Assembly: GCF_023100725.1 (NCBI RefSeq)
Contig: NZ_CP095501.1
Coordinates: 2,294,001-2,358,000, forward strand
From: Arthrobacter antioxidans
Lineage (GTDB): Bacteria > Actinomycetota > Actinomycetes > Actinomycetales > Micrococcaceae
DNA length: 64,000 nucleotides
Direction of reading: 5' to 3'
A program made the position numbers and the translations under genes. Below, one piece after another: positions 17,067-27,493 of this stretch. The notes under the pieces were generated by a model, which worked only from the letters and a program-made list of their open reading frames with translations, made no database searches and was not told the origin of the DNA. Positions within the stretch are counted from its first letter, which is position 1. Each line of letters opens with the position of its first letter.

Positions 17067-18767
17067 GTGGAGCAGGACGAAGCAGCAGGGAACGACGGCG
17101 GGGCGCTCGCCGTCGTCGTCTCCGCGTCCGCGCAGGACGACGCGGCCGTGGACCGGGTGCTCACCGAGGGCGGGTACCGGGCGAGGACCGTCGGCCCCGG
17201 GGCGTCCGTCCTCGACGCGGTCCTCGACGCCGCCCCGGACCTCCTGCTGGTGGACCTGCCCACGGCCCTCGACCACGTGGACTCGCTGCCGGACGTCCTC
17301 ACCCGGTACCCCGCGCTCGCGACCCTGCCCGTGATCCTCCTCCTCCCCGAGGGCTGGAGCGGGGAGATCCCGGAAGCCGTGGGACGGTACGCCTCCGACG
17401 TCGTCTTCCCTCCCGTGCAACCCGCCGAGCTGCTGCACCGCACCCACGCGGTGATCGCGCGACGTCGGCGGCACCGGGCGCAGCGGGCGTCCGCCGTCCG
17501 GCTGCGGGAGGACATGCGGGCCATCTCCGCCCGCATCCGCGCGACGAACGACCCGGCCGTCATGGTCGAGGCCTTCCTCCCCGGCGTGGGCCGCGCGCTC
17601 GGCGCACACCATGTGGCGCTGCAGGTCTTCGACGACGAGCGCGTCGCCGCCCACGGCAGCAGCTGGACCGATCCCGCGGAGGGCGCGCGGACGCCCCTGG
17701 CCGCACCCCGGCGCGAGCACCAGGAGGGTGCGCTCCCCCTGGCGCTGGCCCTGTGGGAGGACAGCGCCACCGGCACCTTCAGCGCCGGCCCCGGAGCCGT
17801 GCCGCACGCCGGCGAGGTCCCGGTCCCGGGCTGGCTGCGGGAGGGCGACGCCGGCCGCCGCACCCTTCACGGCGTGGTCGCCGCACTGGGCGAGGGGGAC
17901 ACCCCGTTCGGCCTCCTGTGGATCATGAGCGAGGAGCAGCCGCAGGCCTTCTCCGGTGTGGAAGGCGCCCTGACCCAGCACGTCCTCGGGAACCTCGCCC
18001 ACGGACTCATCCAGGCCCAGCTCATCTCGCGCCAGCAGCAGGCGGTCCGGAAGCTGCAGGCGCTCAACCAGGCGAAGAGCGACTTCGTCGGGACCGTGAA
18101 CCACGAACTGCGCACCCCGCTCGCCTCGATCGCCGGGTACCTCGAGATGATCCTCGACGGCGTGGGCGGTGAACTGCCGCCGGAGGCGAGCACCATGCTG
18201 CAGGCCGTGGAGCGCAACACCGCCAAGCTGAGCGGGCTGATCGAGAACATCTCCGCGCTCTCCTCCCGGGAGTCGGAGGCGCCCGGGCACGGGCCCGTGG
18301 ACCTCGTGCACCTCCTCGCGGAGCTCGCCGGCCGTGCCGTGTCGGAGGCCGCCGCCGGCCGTATCGTGATCGAGTGCACGCTCCCGGATCATCCGGTGAC
18401 GGTGTCCGGGGACCGCGGGCAGCTCTCGGCGGCCCTCGCGATCGTGCTGTCCAACGCCATCAAGTTCACGCGGGAGGAGGGCAGCGTCTCGATCGGGCTG
18501 GCCCACGAGCCGGACCACGGGCGCGTGGTCGTCGTCGTGCGGGACACCGGCATCGGGATCCCGGAGGAGGACGTGCCGCGCCTCTTCGACTCGTTCCACC
18601 GGGCCGCCACCGCGGACCGGGCGCTGCCCGGCGCGGGTGTGGGGCTCTCCGCCGCCAAGAAGACGGTCGAGGCGCACCGCGGGAGTATCACGGTCGAGTC
18701 CACCCTGGACGTCGGGACCGCCGTCGCCATCACGCTTCCGCTGCTGGAACACGCTGCCGTAGGGTGA
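17067..18767 (+). CDS. Orphan sensor histidine kinase with N-terminal receiver-like and GAF-like domains
   Basis: The protein has 566 residues and no membrane segments. Residues 12-130 look like a degenerate receiver (D63 in LLLVDLPTAL, but the acidic pair near the start is missing). Residues 150-315 fit a GAF-type sensor. A coiled coil leads to the phosphorylated H346 in FVGTVNHELRTPLASIAGYLEM. The ATPase boxes follow: NAIKFT, RDTGIGIPEEDVPRLFDSF and GAGVGLSAAKKTVEAH. It is a soluble kinase with no response regulator beside it. It might receive input from other regulators through the pseudo-receiver. It starts at GTG after a GGAGAGGA site. Confidence 0.88.
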   Translation: MEQDEAAGNDGGALAVVVSASAQDDAAVDRVLTEGGYRARTVGPGASVLDAVLDAAPDLLLVDLPTALDHVDSLPDVLTRYPALATLPVILLLPEGWSGEIPEAVGRYASDVVFPPVQPAELLHRTHAVIARRRRHRAQRASAVRLREDMRAISARIRATNDPAVMVEAFLPGVGRALGAHHVALQVFDDERVAAHGSSWTDPAEGARTPLAAPRREHQEGALPLALALWEDSATGTFSAGPGAVPHAGEVPVPGWLREGDAGRRTLHGVVAALGEGDTPFGLLWIMSEEQPQAFSGVEGALTQHVLGNLAHGLIQAQLISRQQQAVRKLQALNQAKSDFVGTVNHELRTPLASIAGYLEMILDGVGGELPPEASTMLQAVERNTAKLSGLIENISALSSRESEAPGHGPVDLVHLLAELAGRAVSEAAAGRIVIECTLPDHPVTVSGDRGQLSAALAIVLSNAIKFTREEGSVSIGLAHEPDHGRVVVVVRDTGIGIPEEDVPRLFDSFHRAATADRALPGAGVGLSAAKKTVEAHRGSITVESTLDVGTAVAITLPLLEHAAVG

Positions 18768-18797
18768 GGTGCTGATCAATCGATGGAAGGAACGCCC

Positions 18798-19337
18798 ATG
18801 ACGAGCGCCACGAACGGCATCCCGGGGACCCGGCTGAACCTCGAGACACTCCTGCCCTACTTGGACCTCCACCTCGCGGGCGCCACGAACGGCGTCCGGC
18901 TGTTCAACGCGGCGCGGATCTCCTGGGCGAACACACCGCACGAGGCAGAGTTCACGCGGCTGCGGAAGGAGATCAGCGAGGAGCGTGCGTACCTGAAGAA
19001 GCTCATCAGGACCCTGGGACACCGTCCCAGCCGCATCAAGATGGGCTTCGCGCACGTGGCCTCCGTGGTCGCCGAGTTCGATCCCCTGAACCCCCTGCGC
19101 CGCAAGGCGACCGCCGGGGCGCAGCTGGAACTCGAGGCCCTGCAGTCCCTGCTCCGGGGCAAGGAGGCGCTGTGGGCCACGCTCCTCGCCCTGCCGGCGG
19201 GTGCGACGGCCGGTCCCGGGCGCCCCGGCTTCGACCGCGCCGCACTCGAGCGCCTGCTGGCAGCGTCGCAGCAGCAGCAGGACACCGTGTCCCGCGTCAT
19301 GACGGAGACGGCCCAGGCCCGCTTCCTGCTCCGGTAG
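18798..19337 (+). CDS. Conserved helical protein of unknown function
   Basis: The protein has 179 residues, is predicted mostly helical, and has no signal peptide or membrane segment. Segments such as PHEAEFTRLRKEISEERAYLKKLI and GAQLELEALQSLLRGKEALW suggest a four-helix bundle. The ATG at 18798 is preserved six bases after GGAAGGA; an ATG at 18783 lies within that site and is less likely. It begins 30 bases after the kinase stop and may share its transcript, so it could work with the kinase. I do not recognise the family. It converges on metG. Confidence 0.7.
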   Translation: MTSATNGIPGTRLNLETLLPYLDLHLAGATNGVRLFNAARISWANTPHEAEFTRLRKEISEERAYLKKLIRTLGHRPSRIKMGFAHVASVVAEFDPLNPLRRKATAGAQLELEALQSLLRGKEALWATLLALPAGATAGPGRPGFDRAALERLLAASQQQQDTVSRVMTETAQARFLLR

Positions 19338-19354
19338 CCCCCGGGGCGCGGCGG

Positions 19355-20929
19355 TCACGCCGTGACGGGCTCCTCATACTTCGGGAACACCGGCGTCGGC
19401 GCGGGGAGGGCCGTACCCGGTGTGATGCGCTCACCCAGTGCGCTGAAGAGTCGCCGGGCGTCCTCGCCCTCCTCCCCCTGGCCGAGGGCCGTGAGGATCC
19501 GCCCCGCGCTGGTCGGCATGACCGGCTGGGCGAGGATGGCGACCACGCGGAGCACCTCCAGCGTCACGTACAGCACGGTGCCCATGCGCTCCGGGTCGGT
19601 CTTCCGCAGGACCCACGGCTGCTGGTCGGCGAAGTACGCGTTCGTCTCGCCGAGGACGGCCCAGACGGCCTCGAGGGCGCGGGAGAACTCCTGCTTCCCG
19701 TACGCGGCACGGCTGACCCCGAGCAGGGCGTGGGCCCGGTCGAGGATCTCGGTGTCGGCCGGGGTGAACTCCCCCGGCTGCGGCACGGCGCCGCCGCAGT
19801 TCTTCGCGACCATGGACAGCGACCGCTGCGCGAGGTTCCCGAAGTTGTTGGCGAGGTCGGAGTTCATGCGCCCCACCACGGCCTCGTGGCTGTAGGAGCC
19901 GTCCGCGCCGAACGGCACCTCGCGGAGGAGGAAGAAACGCACCTGGTCCAGGCCGTACTGGTCCACCCAGTCGGCGGGCGCCACGGTGTTGCCGAGCGAC
20001 TTCGACATCTTGACGCCCTTGTTGTGCAGGAACCCGTGGATCATGACGCGCTTCGGTACCTCGAGCCCGGCGGACAGGAGGAAGGCCGGCCAGTAGATGG
20101 CGTGGAAGCGGGAGATGTCCTTGCCGATCACGTGGACGTCGGCGGGCCAGAACTTCCGGAAGCGCTCCGAGGCGGTATCGGGGAAGCCGATGCCGGTCAG
20201 GTAGTTGGTGAGCGCGTCCACCCAGACGTACATGACGTGGTCCGGGTTGCCGGGCACGGGCACGCCCCAGTCGAACGTGGTGCGGCTGATGGACAGGTCC
20301 TCGAGCCCGCGGCGCACGAACGAGATGACCTCGTTGAAGCGGGACTGGGGCGCGCCGAACTCGGGCTGCGCCTCGTAGAGGTCCAGCAGCTTCTGCTGGT
20401 AGGCCGAGAGCCGGAAGAAGTAGCTCTCCTCCTCGGTCCAGGTGACCTCGGTGTCGGTCTCCTTCGCGTACCGCACGCCGTCCTCGCGGACCTCGGTCTC
20501 GTCCTCGCCCCAGAACGATTCGTCGCGGACCGAGTACCAGCCGGCGTACTTGTCGAGGTAGATGTCGCCGTTGGCCTCCATCCGCTTCCAGATCTCGGCG
20601 GCGGCGGCGTAGTGGTCCTCGTCCGTGGTGCGGATGAAGCGGTCGTAGGAGGTGCCGACGACGTCGTTCATGTCCCGGAACGCCAGCGCGTTGCGCGTGG
20701 CGAGCTCGCGGACCGGGATGCCCTCGCGGTCCGCGGCCTGCTGCATCTTCAGCCCGTGCTCGTCGGTGCCCGTGAGGTACATGACGTCGTAGCCGTCGAG
20801 TCGCTTGAAGCGTGCCATGGCGTCCACGGCGATCGTCTCGTAGGCGTGGCCGATGTGCGGCAAGCCGTTGGGGTAGGAGATGGCCGTGGTGATGTAGAAC
20901 GAGGGCTTCTCGTCGGCTGCGGGAGTCAC
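19355..20929 (-). CDS. metG: Methionine--tRNA ligase
   Basis: The 524-residue class I synthetase charges tRNA-Met. The HIGH motif is PHIGH at residues 24-28 ([13 protein letters not shown]), and the KMSKS motif is KMSKSLGN in the second half of the catalytic core. The protein lacks the C-terminal tRNA-binding extension of the E. coli enzyme, as is normal for the short actinobacterial form. The anticodon-binding helical domain ends near PEFPKYEEP-like residues at the C-terminus. The start is GTG six bases after a TAATTT box, so it is leaderless. It lies downstream of the acetamidase gene with a 58-base gap. Confidence 0.96.
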   Translation of the reverse strand: MTPAADEKPSFYITTAISYPNGLPHIGHAYETIAVDAMARFKRLDGYDVMYLTGTDEHGLKMQQAADREGIPVRELATRNALAFRDMNDVVGTSYDRFIRTTDEDHYAAAAEIWKRMEANGDIYLDKYAGWYSVRDESFWGEDETEVREDGVRYAKETDTEVTWTEEESYFFRLSAYQQKLLDLYEAQPEFGAPQSRFNEVISFVRRGLEDLSISRTTFDWGVPVPGNPDHVMYVWVDALTNYLTGIGFPDTASERFRKFWPADVHVIGKDISRFHAIYWPAFLLSAGLEVPKRVMIHGFLHNKGVKMSKSLGNTVAPADWVDQYGLDQVRFFLLREVPFGADGSYSHEAVVGRMNSDLANNFGNLAQRSLSMVAKNCGGAVPQPGEFTPADTEILDRAHALLGVSRAAYGKQEFSRALEAVWAVLGETNAYFADQQPWVLRKTDPERMGTVLYVTLEVLRVVAILAQPVMPTSAGRILTALGQGEEGEDARRLFSALGERITPGTALPAPTPVFPKYEEPVTA

Positions 20930-20935
20930 CCTATG

Positions 20936-20941
20936 AAATTA
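20936..20941 (-). promoter_or_regulatory. -10 box of metG, leaderless
   Basis: TAATTT on the minus strand is followed by six bases (catagg) and the GTG at 20929. Confidence 0.6.
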
Positions 20942-20987
20942 CCCCGCGCGGACCGCATTTGCCCAAGCGTGCAGTGCGGCCGGGGCC

Positions 20988-21917
20988 TCAGGCGGTTCCG
21001 ACGGCGTCGAGCCCCAACACCGCGTGGACCCCCCACGTCCGGTTCGCGATCTGCGTGACCCGGAGGTCGACGACGGCACTGGCCAGGGCCAGCGCGGCTT
21101 TCCGTTCCAGCCCGTGCAGCCGCTGCAGCCAGGTGAGCATGGCGCCGAGCGCCTCCGCCGTCGCCCGGTTGAGGTCCGCGTCGAAGCCGAAGGTGATGCG
21201 CGCGGTCGGCGTCACCGCATGGATGCCGGGGACGGGGGCGTCGCGGAGGACGTCGACGGTGACCGTCGTCGTCATGCCGCACTCGATGGCGGTGCCGCCC
21301 ACCTCGCCGTCGCCCTGGGCGGCGTGCCCGTCGCCGAGGTGCAGGAGGGCTCCGGGCACCGTCACCGGGAGGAAGAGCGTGGAGCCTGCCGTGAGTTCGC
21401 GGCAGTCGATGTTCCCGCCGCCCTCCGCGCGCGGCGGGGTGGTCGAGTGCTCGCCCGGCTCCGCCGGCGGCAGCCCCACCACGCCGAGGAAGGGCGCCAG
21501 CCGGACGACGTGCCCGTACTGGTCGGTGCCGGTCCCGGCCGCCCGGTCGAGGTCCCAGAGCAGCCACGCGGGCTCCGTCCCGTCGAGGCCGAGGCTCCGC
21601 GCGAAGGCGTCGTCCCGCCGACCGGCCACCGTGAAGCCCCAGTCCGCGGGCTCCAGCGCGTCGAAGCGCACCGCGAGGACGTCGCCGGGTACGGTCCCGG
21701 CGACGTCGATCGGCCCGGTGAGGGCGTGGCCGCGCCGGTCCGGGAAGCGGTAGGGCGTCACCGCCCCCGGTGTGGCCTGCCGCTCGAGGTGGCCGGACGC
21801 GTCGAGGGACTCGACGACCACGCGGTCGCCGGGTTCGATCTTGAGCACGGGCGGGGTTTCCCGCGACAGGACCTGCGTGGCGGTCGCCGGCGTCGCCGGG
21901 AGATGGTGGGTGGGCAT
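20988..21917 (-). CDS. Acetamidase/formamidase family protein
   Basis: The 309-residue protein belongs to the FmdA/AmdA family, which hydrolyses short amides to acid and ammonia. Recognisable segments are LKIEPGDRVVVESLDASG, LTGPIDVAGTVPGDVLAV, GGNIDCRELTAGSTLFLPV, GALLHLGDGHAAQGDGEVGGTAIE (metal site) and ARITFGFDADLNRA. An AGAGGA site precedes the ATG. It begins 26 bases after the serA stop and may be read from the serA transcript. A role in nitrogen supply or detoxification is plausible; the natural amide is unknown. Confidence 0.9.
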   Translation of the reverse strand: MPTHHLPATPATATQVLSRETPPVLKIEPGDRVVVESLDASGHLERQATPGAVTPYRFPDRRGHALTGPIDVAGTVPGDVLAVRFDALEPADWGFTVAGRRDDAFARSLGLDGTEPAWLLWDLDRAAGTGTDQYGHVVRLAPFLGVVGLPPAEPGEHSTTPPRAEGGGNIDCRELTAGSTLFLPVTVPGALLHLGDGHAAQGDGEVGGTAIECGMTTTVTVDVLRDAPVPGIHAVTPTARITFGFDADLNRATAEALGAMLTWLQRLHGLERKAALALASAVVDLRVTQIANRTWGVHAVLGLDAVGTA

Positions 21918-21943
21918 GCTCGTCCTCTCGTGCCGGCCGTCGC

Positions 21944-23533
21944 TCAGTCCTGCAGGTCCACTTCCCGCGCCACGGTGGCACCGATCTCGGTCCGGATGGC
22001 ATCCAGGACGTCCTGCGGCACCGCGCTGTCCACGGTGAGGAGGGACAGCGCCTGGCCGCCCTCCTTGTTCCGGGCCACCTGCATGCCGGCGATGTTGATG
22101 TCCCGCTCGCCGAGGAGGCGGCCGAGGGCGCCGATCACGCCGGGGCGGTCGGTGTAGAGGAGGACGAGGAGGTGCTCGCTGATGGGGATCTCGAGGTCGT
22201 AGCCGTTGACGCCCACGAGCTTCTCCACCTGCTTGGGACCCGTGAGCGTCCCGGCCACCGAGATCTGGCTGCCGTCGGACAGCGCCCCGCGGAGGCGGAG
22301 CACGTTGCGGTACTCCTCGGACTCGGGCGTGGTGATCAGGCGCGAGGTGATGCCGCGCTGCTCGGCGAGGACGGGCGCGTTGACGTAGGAGACCTGCTCG
22401 GAGACGACGTCGGTGAAGACGCCCTTGAGGGCGGCGAGTTCCAGGGCCTTGACGTCGAGGGACGCGATCTCGCCCGCCACCTCGATGTCGATCTGCGTCA
22501 GGGAGGCGTGCGTGAGGGCCGTGAAGATCCGGCCGAGCTTCTCCATGAGCGGGATGCCCGGGCGCACCGCCGGATCGATCACGCCGCCGGCCACGTTGAC
22601 GGCGTCGGGCACGAGCTCCCCGGCCAGGGCGAGCCGTACCGATTTCGCCACGGAGATGCCCGCCTTCTCCTGGGCCTCCTCCGTGGACGCCCCGAGGTGG
22701 GGGGTCACCACGACGCTGTCGTGGGCGAAGAACGCGAGGTCGGTGCTGGGCTCCCGGACGAAGACGTCGACGCCGGCGCCGGCGATCAGCCCCTGCTCCA
22801 GCGCGGTGTGGAGGGCCTCTTCGTCGACCAGCCCGCCCCGGGCCACGTTGACCACGTAGGCAGTGTCCTTCATGAGCGCGAAGGCCTCGGCGCCGAGCAT
22901 CCCGACGGTCTCGGGGGTCTTGGGCATGTGGATGGTGACGAAGTCCGACTCGCGGAGCAGCTCCTCGAGGGACACCAGGCGCACCCCGAGCTGGGCGGCG
23001 CGGGCCGAGGTCACGTAGGGGTCGTAGGCGAGGATCTGCGTGCCGAAGCCCTGCAGGCGGGCCGCGACGAGGGCGCCGATCCGGCCGAGGCCGATGATGC
23101 CGATGTTCTTCTCGTACAGCTCCGTGCCCGAGTACTTCGAGCGCTTCCACTCCCCCGCCTTGAGCGCGGCGCTGGCCTGCGGGATGTTCCGCGCGAGGCT
23201 GAGGATGTGGCCCACGGTCAGTTCGGCGGCGGAGATGATGTTCGACGTCGGGGCGTTCACCACCATTACACCGGCCTGCGTGGCGGCCTTGATGTCCACG
23301 TTGTCGAGGCCCACTCCCGCGCGGGCGATGACCTTCAGCTTCGGTGCGGCCCGGATGGCCTCGGCGTCCATCTGCGTCGCCGAGCGCACGAGCACGGCCT
23401 CGACGTCGGCCAGCGCGGCGAGGAGCTGGGAGCGGTCGGCGCCGTCGGTGCTGCGGATCTCGAAGTCGGGGCCCAGCGCTTCGACGGTGGCGGGCGAGAG
23501 TTCTTCGGCGAGGAGGACGACGGGCTTGGTCAC
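21944..23533 (-). CDS. serA: D-3-phosphoglycerate dehydrogenase
   Basis: The 529-residue enzyme catalyses the first step of serine synthesis, oxidising 3-phosphoglycerate with NAD. It has the long type-1 architecture of actinobacteria: a substrate domain, an NAD domain (GLGRIGALVAARLQGFG) with the catalytic Arg in NVARGGLVDEEAL, Glu in the following strand and His in VTPHLGAST, an intervening ASB domain (about residues 310-450), and a C-terminal ACT domain (LLVLLYTDRPGVIGALGRLLG...) that binds serine as feedback inhibitor. The GTG at 23533 starts exactly at the family N-terminus (VTKPVVLLAEELSPATV) with GAAGGAAC upstream. Confidence 0.96.
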   Translation of the reverse strand: MTKPVVLLAEELSPATVEALGPDFEIRSTDGADRSQLLAALADVEAVLVRSATQMDAEAIRAAPKLKVIARAGVGLDNVDIKAATQAGVMVVNAPTSNIISAAELTVGHILSLARNIPQASAALKAGEWKRSKYSGTELYEKNIGIIGLGRIGALVAARLQGFGTQILAYDPYVTSARAAQLGVRLVSLEELLRESDFVTIHMPKTPETVGMLGAEAFALMKDTAYVVNVARGGLVDEEALHTALEQGLIAGAGVDVFVREPSTDLAFFAHDSVVVTPHLGASTEEAQEKAGISVAKSVRLALAGELVPDAVNVAGGVIDPAVRPGIPLMEKLGRIFTALTHASLTQIDIEVAGEIASLDVKALELAALKGVFTDVVSEQVSYVNAPVLAEQRGITSRLITTPESEEYRNVLRLRGALSDGSQISVAGTLTGPKQVEKLVGVNGYDLEIPISEHLLVLLYTDRPGVIGALGRLLGERDINIAGMQVARNKEGGQALSLLTVDSAVPQDVLDAIRTEIGATVAREVDLQD

Positions 23534-23605
23534 GGGGGTTCCTTCGGGGTAAGCGGGATCAGGCGGACGGGAGGGGGCGGGACGTGTCCGGAGGCGGACA
23601 CAGGT

Positions 23606-23654
23606 CCGGCAGGACACCTGCTCGTCGGTGAGCATCGAACACGTGTCCTGCCGG
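23606..23654 (-). terminator. Hairpin behind ilvC
   Basis: ccggcaggacac (23606-23617) and gtgtcctgccgg (23643-23654) pair over 12 bases around a 25-base loop, 16 bases after the ilvC stop and upstream of serA. It probably ends the ilvB-ilvN-ilvC transcript. Confidence 0.6.
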
Positions 23655-23670
23655 GCCGGGGGTACCTGCG

Positions 23671-25261
<1,591 letters not shown>

Positions 25262-25263
25262 GG

Positions 25264-27144
25264 TCAGTCCTCCTGTTCCCAGGTCGGGGTCATGTTGCGG
25301 GCGATCTGGATGAGGTCGTTGCTGACGCCCGAGGGCACCATCGGCCACACCATCGAGTCGCGGCTCACCACGAAGTCGATGACGACGGGGCGGTCGTTGA
25401 TGGCCAGCGCCTGCTCGATGGTGGCGTCGATGTCCTCGTCGCGCTCGCATCGCAGGCCCACGCAGCCGTAGGCGTCGGCGAGCTTCACGAAGTCGGGCAC
25501 GCGGACGGTGTCATGACCCGTGTTGAGGTCCGTGTTGGAGTAGCGGCCCTCGTAGAAGAGGGTCTGCCACTGCCGCACCATGCCGAGCGAGGAGTTGTTG
25601 ATCACCGCGACCTTGATGGGGATGTTGTTGATGACGCAGGTGGCCAGTTCCTGGTTGGTCATCTGGAAGCAGCCGTCGCCGTCGATGGCCCAGACCACGC
25701 GGTCCGGGTTGCCCACCTTGGCGCCCATGGCCGCGGGGACGGAGTAGCCCATGGTGCCGAGGCCGCCGGAGTTGAGCCAGGCGTGAGGGCGCTCGTACTG
25801 GATGAACTGCGCGGCCCACATCTGGTGCTGGCCCACGCCGGAGACGAACACTCCCTCGGGTCCGGTGAGCTCGCCGATGCGCTTGATGACCTGCTGCGGT
25901 GCCGACAGGCCGTCGTCGGGCTGGGTGAAGCCCACTGGGTAGGTCTCGCGCAGGTGGTCGATGGTCTTCCACCAGGCGGAGATGTCGGGGCGTTCCTGCG
26001 CTGCGAAGGATTCGCGGACGGCTGCGGTGAGTTCGGGGATGATCTCCTTCACCGAGCCGACGATCGGCACGTCGGCCGCGCGGTTCTTGGAGATCTCGGC
26101 CGGGTCGATGTCCGCGTGGATCACCTTCGCGTGCGGCGCGAAGCTGGCCAGCACGCCGGTCACGCGGTCGTCGAAGCGCGCGCCGAGGGTGATCAGCAGG
26201 TCCGACTGCTGGAGTGCCGTGACGGCGGAGACCGAGCCGTGCATGCCCGGCATGCCGACGTGCTGCTGGTGGGAGTCGGGGAAGACGCCGCGGGCCATGA
26301 GGGTGGTGACCACGGGGGCGCCGACGAGTTCGGCGAGCTCCCGCAGTTCCTGCGAGGCGTGCCCCTTGACCACGCCGCCGCCCACGTAGAAGACGGGACG
26401 CTGCGAGCCGCTGATCAGCCGTGCGGCCTCGCGGACCTGCTTGGCGTGTCCGCGCAGCACGGGCCGGTAGCCGGGGATGTCGATGCGGGGCGGCCAGGAG
26501 AAGGTCATCGACGACTGCTGGGCGTCCTTGGCGATGTCCACGAGCACGGGGCCCGGACGTCCGGTCGTGGCGATGTGGAACGCCTCGGCGAGCACGCGGG
26601 GGATGTCCTGGGCGTCGGTGACGAGGTACGAGTGCTTGGTGATCGGCATCGTGATGCCGACGATGTCCGCTTCCTGGAAGGCGTCCGAGCCGATGAAGGC
26701 GCTCGAGACCTGCCCGGTGATGGCGACCATGGGCACGGAGTCCATGTGCGCATCCGCGATGGCGGTCACGAGGTTGGTGGCACCCGGTCCCGAGGTCGCG
26801 ATGCACACGCCGGGACGGCCGGTGACCATGGCGTAGCCCTGCGCTGCGTGGCCGGCCCCCTGCTCGTGCCGGACGAGGATGTGCCGGAGCTTCGTGGACG
26901 CCAGGAGGGGATCGTAGGTGGGGAGGATGGCCCCACCGGGAAGGCCGAAGACGTCGTCGACGCCGAGTTCCTCGAGGGAGCGGACGATCGCCGCCGACCC
27001 GAGCATCTCGGTAGGGGCCACGACCCGGTTGGGGCCGCGGACGGAGCTCGCCGGAGCGACGGGCGCGGACTCGCGCGCGGGTGCTGCGGGAGGTGCTGGC
27101 CTTGCTGCCAACAGCGCTGGGCTGATGGGCGATCCCTTGGACAT
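25264..27144 (-). CDS. ilvB: Acetolactate synthase large (catalytic) subunit
   Basis: The 626-residue ThDP- and FAD-dependent enzyme condenses pyruvate to acetolactate. The catalytic Glu is in [16 protein letters not shown], the FAD region in the middle domain, and the ThDP motif is [20 protein letters not shown] Pro/Ala-rich extension of about 45 residues precedes the fold. ATG 27144 is chosen for the AAAGGAAG site eight bases upstream; a frame extending to 27234 would run through the attenuator terminator. Expression should be set by the leader peptide and terminator at 27233-27351. Confidence 0.96.
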   Translation of the reverse strand: MSKGSPISPALLAARPAPPAAPARESAPVAPASSVRGPNRVVAPTEMLGSAAIVRSLEELGVDDVFGLPGGAILPTYDPLLASTKLRHILVRHEQGAGHAAQGYAMVTGRPGVCIATSGPGATNLVTAIADAHMDSVPMVAITGQVSSAFIGSDAFQEADIVGITMPITKHSYLVTDAQDIPRVLAEAFHIATTGRPGPVLVDIAKDAQQSSMTFSWPPRIDIPGYRPVLRGHAKQVREAARLISGSQRPVFYVGGGVVKGHASQELRELAELVGAPVVTTLMARGVFPDSHQQHVGMPGMHGSVSAVTALQQSDLLITLGARFDDRVTGVLASFAPHAKVIHADIDPAEISKNRAADVPIVGSVKEIIPELTAAVRESFAAQERPDISAWWKTIDHLRETYPVGFTQPDDGLSAPQQVIKRIGELTGPEGVFVSGVGQHQMWAAQFIQYERPHAWLNSGGLGTMGYSVPAAMGAKVGNPDRVVWAIDGDGCFQMTNQELATCVINNIPIKVAVINNSSLGMVRQWQTLFYEGRYSNTDLNTGHDTVRVPDFVKLADAYGCVGLRCERDEDIDATIEQALAINDRPVVIDFVVSRDSMVWPMVPSGVSNDLIQIARNMTPTWEQED

Positions 27145-27237
27145 CTTAGACTTCCTTTGGAACGTTCGCTGCACTGCTGCAGCTGTGACTGCGGGCTTCC
27201 GCGCACCTTCTGTGTCGACGGGTTGTGTCAACAAAAA

Positions 27238-27271
27238 AACCCCTCAGCCTGGTGGGGCTCTACGAGGGGTT
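27238..27271 (-). terminator. Attenuator terminator of the ilvB leader
   Basis: On the minus strand the arms AACCCCTC and GAGGGGTT (27264-27271 and 27238-27245) enclose an inner AGCC/GGCT stem and are followed by an uninterrupted run of seven T (27233-27239). It lies between the leader peptide and ilvB, 90 bases before the ATG: a classic transcription attenuator. Confidence 0.9.
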
Positions 27272-27303
27272 GCGCGTGACTGCAGTCGTCTACGAGACGG
27301 GCT

Positions 27304-27351
27304 TCAGGCCACGCGCTGCATAAGAATGACGACTACGGGTTCGGGCTGCAT
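27304..27351 (-). CDS. ilvB operon leader peptide (15 aa)
   Basis: The short frame encodes MQPEPVVVILMQRVA. Five consecutive codons are for Val, Val, Val, Ile and Leu, the end products of the pathway. When charged tRNAs for these amino acids are scarce, the ribosome should stall here and favour an antiterminator instead of the hairpin at 27238-27271. Comparable leader peptides precede ilvBNC in corynebacteria. No ribosome-binding site is present: TTGACA and GAAACT boxes place the transcription start at or near the ATG, so the leader peptide itself would be translated leaderless. Confidence 0.88.
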   Translation of the reverse strand: MQPEPVVVILMQRVA

Positions 27352-27357
27352 ACCTGT

Positions 27358-27387
27358 AGTTTCCACGCCCCCGTGAAAGGGTGTCAA
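27358..27387 (-). promoter_or_regulatory. Promoter of the ilvB attenuator
   Basis: A perfect TTGACA -35 box (27382-27387 on the minus strand) is followed after 18 bases by GAAACT (27358-27363), which ends six bases before the leader-peptide ATG. Confidence 0.6.
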
Positions 27388-27412
27388 CCGGACCCCTCCG
27401 CGTCTCACATGA

Positions 27413-27437
27413 TGGACAAGCAGTCCAGTTAGTGGAC
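27413..27437. promoter_or_regulatory. Three TGGAC/GTCCA half-sites upstream of the ilvB promoter
   Basis: tggac (27413-27417), gtcca (27423-27427) and tggac (27433-27437) alternate in orientation with exact 5-base spacers, giving a 10-bp period. The array lies 62-86 bases upstream of the inferred start site, where an activator would bind. An Lrp-type or LysR-type regulator of branched-chain amino acid genes is a guess. Confidence 0.45.
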
Positions 27438-27457
27438 ATTAACCCCCGGGCCGGGAT

Positions 27458-27487
27458 CCCGCCGGGAGGTCGCGACCTCCCGGCGGG
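27458..27487 (-). terminator. Perfect 30-bp palindrome behind ilvD
   Basis: cccgccgggaggtc and gacctcccggcggg (27458-27471, 27474-27487) pair over 14 bases with a two-base centre, seven bases after the ilvD stop. It isolates ilvD from the ilvB leader. Confidence 0.65.
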
Positions 27488-27493
27488 CGGGCC

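Noticed and set aside
27145..27234. ilvB starting 30 codons upstream at 27234
   Set aside because: That start would lie inside the T tract of the attenuator and has no ribosome-binding site; ATG 27144 has AAAGGAAG.
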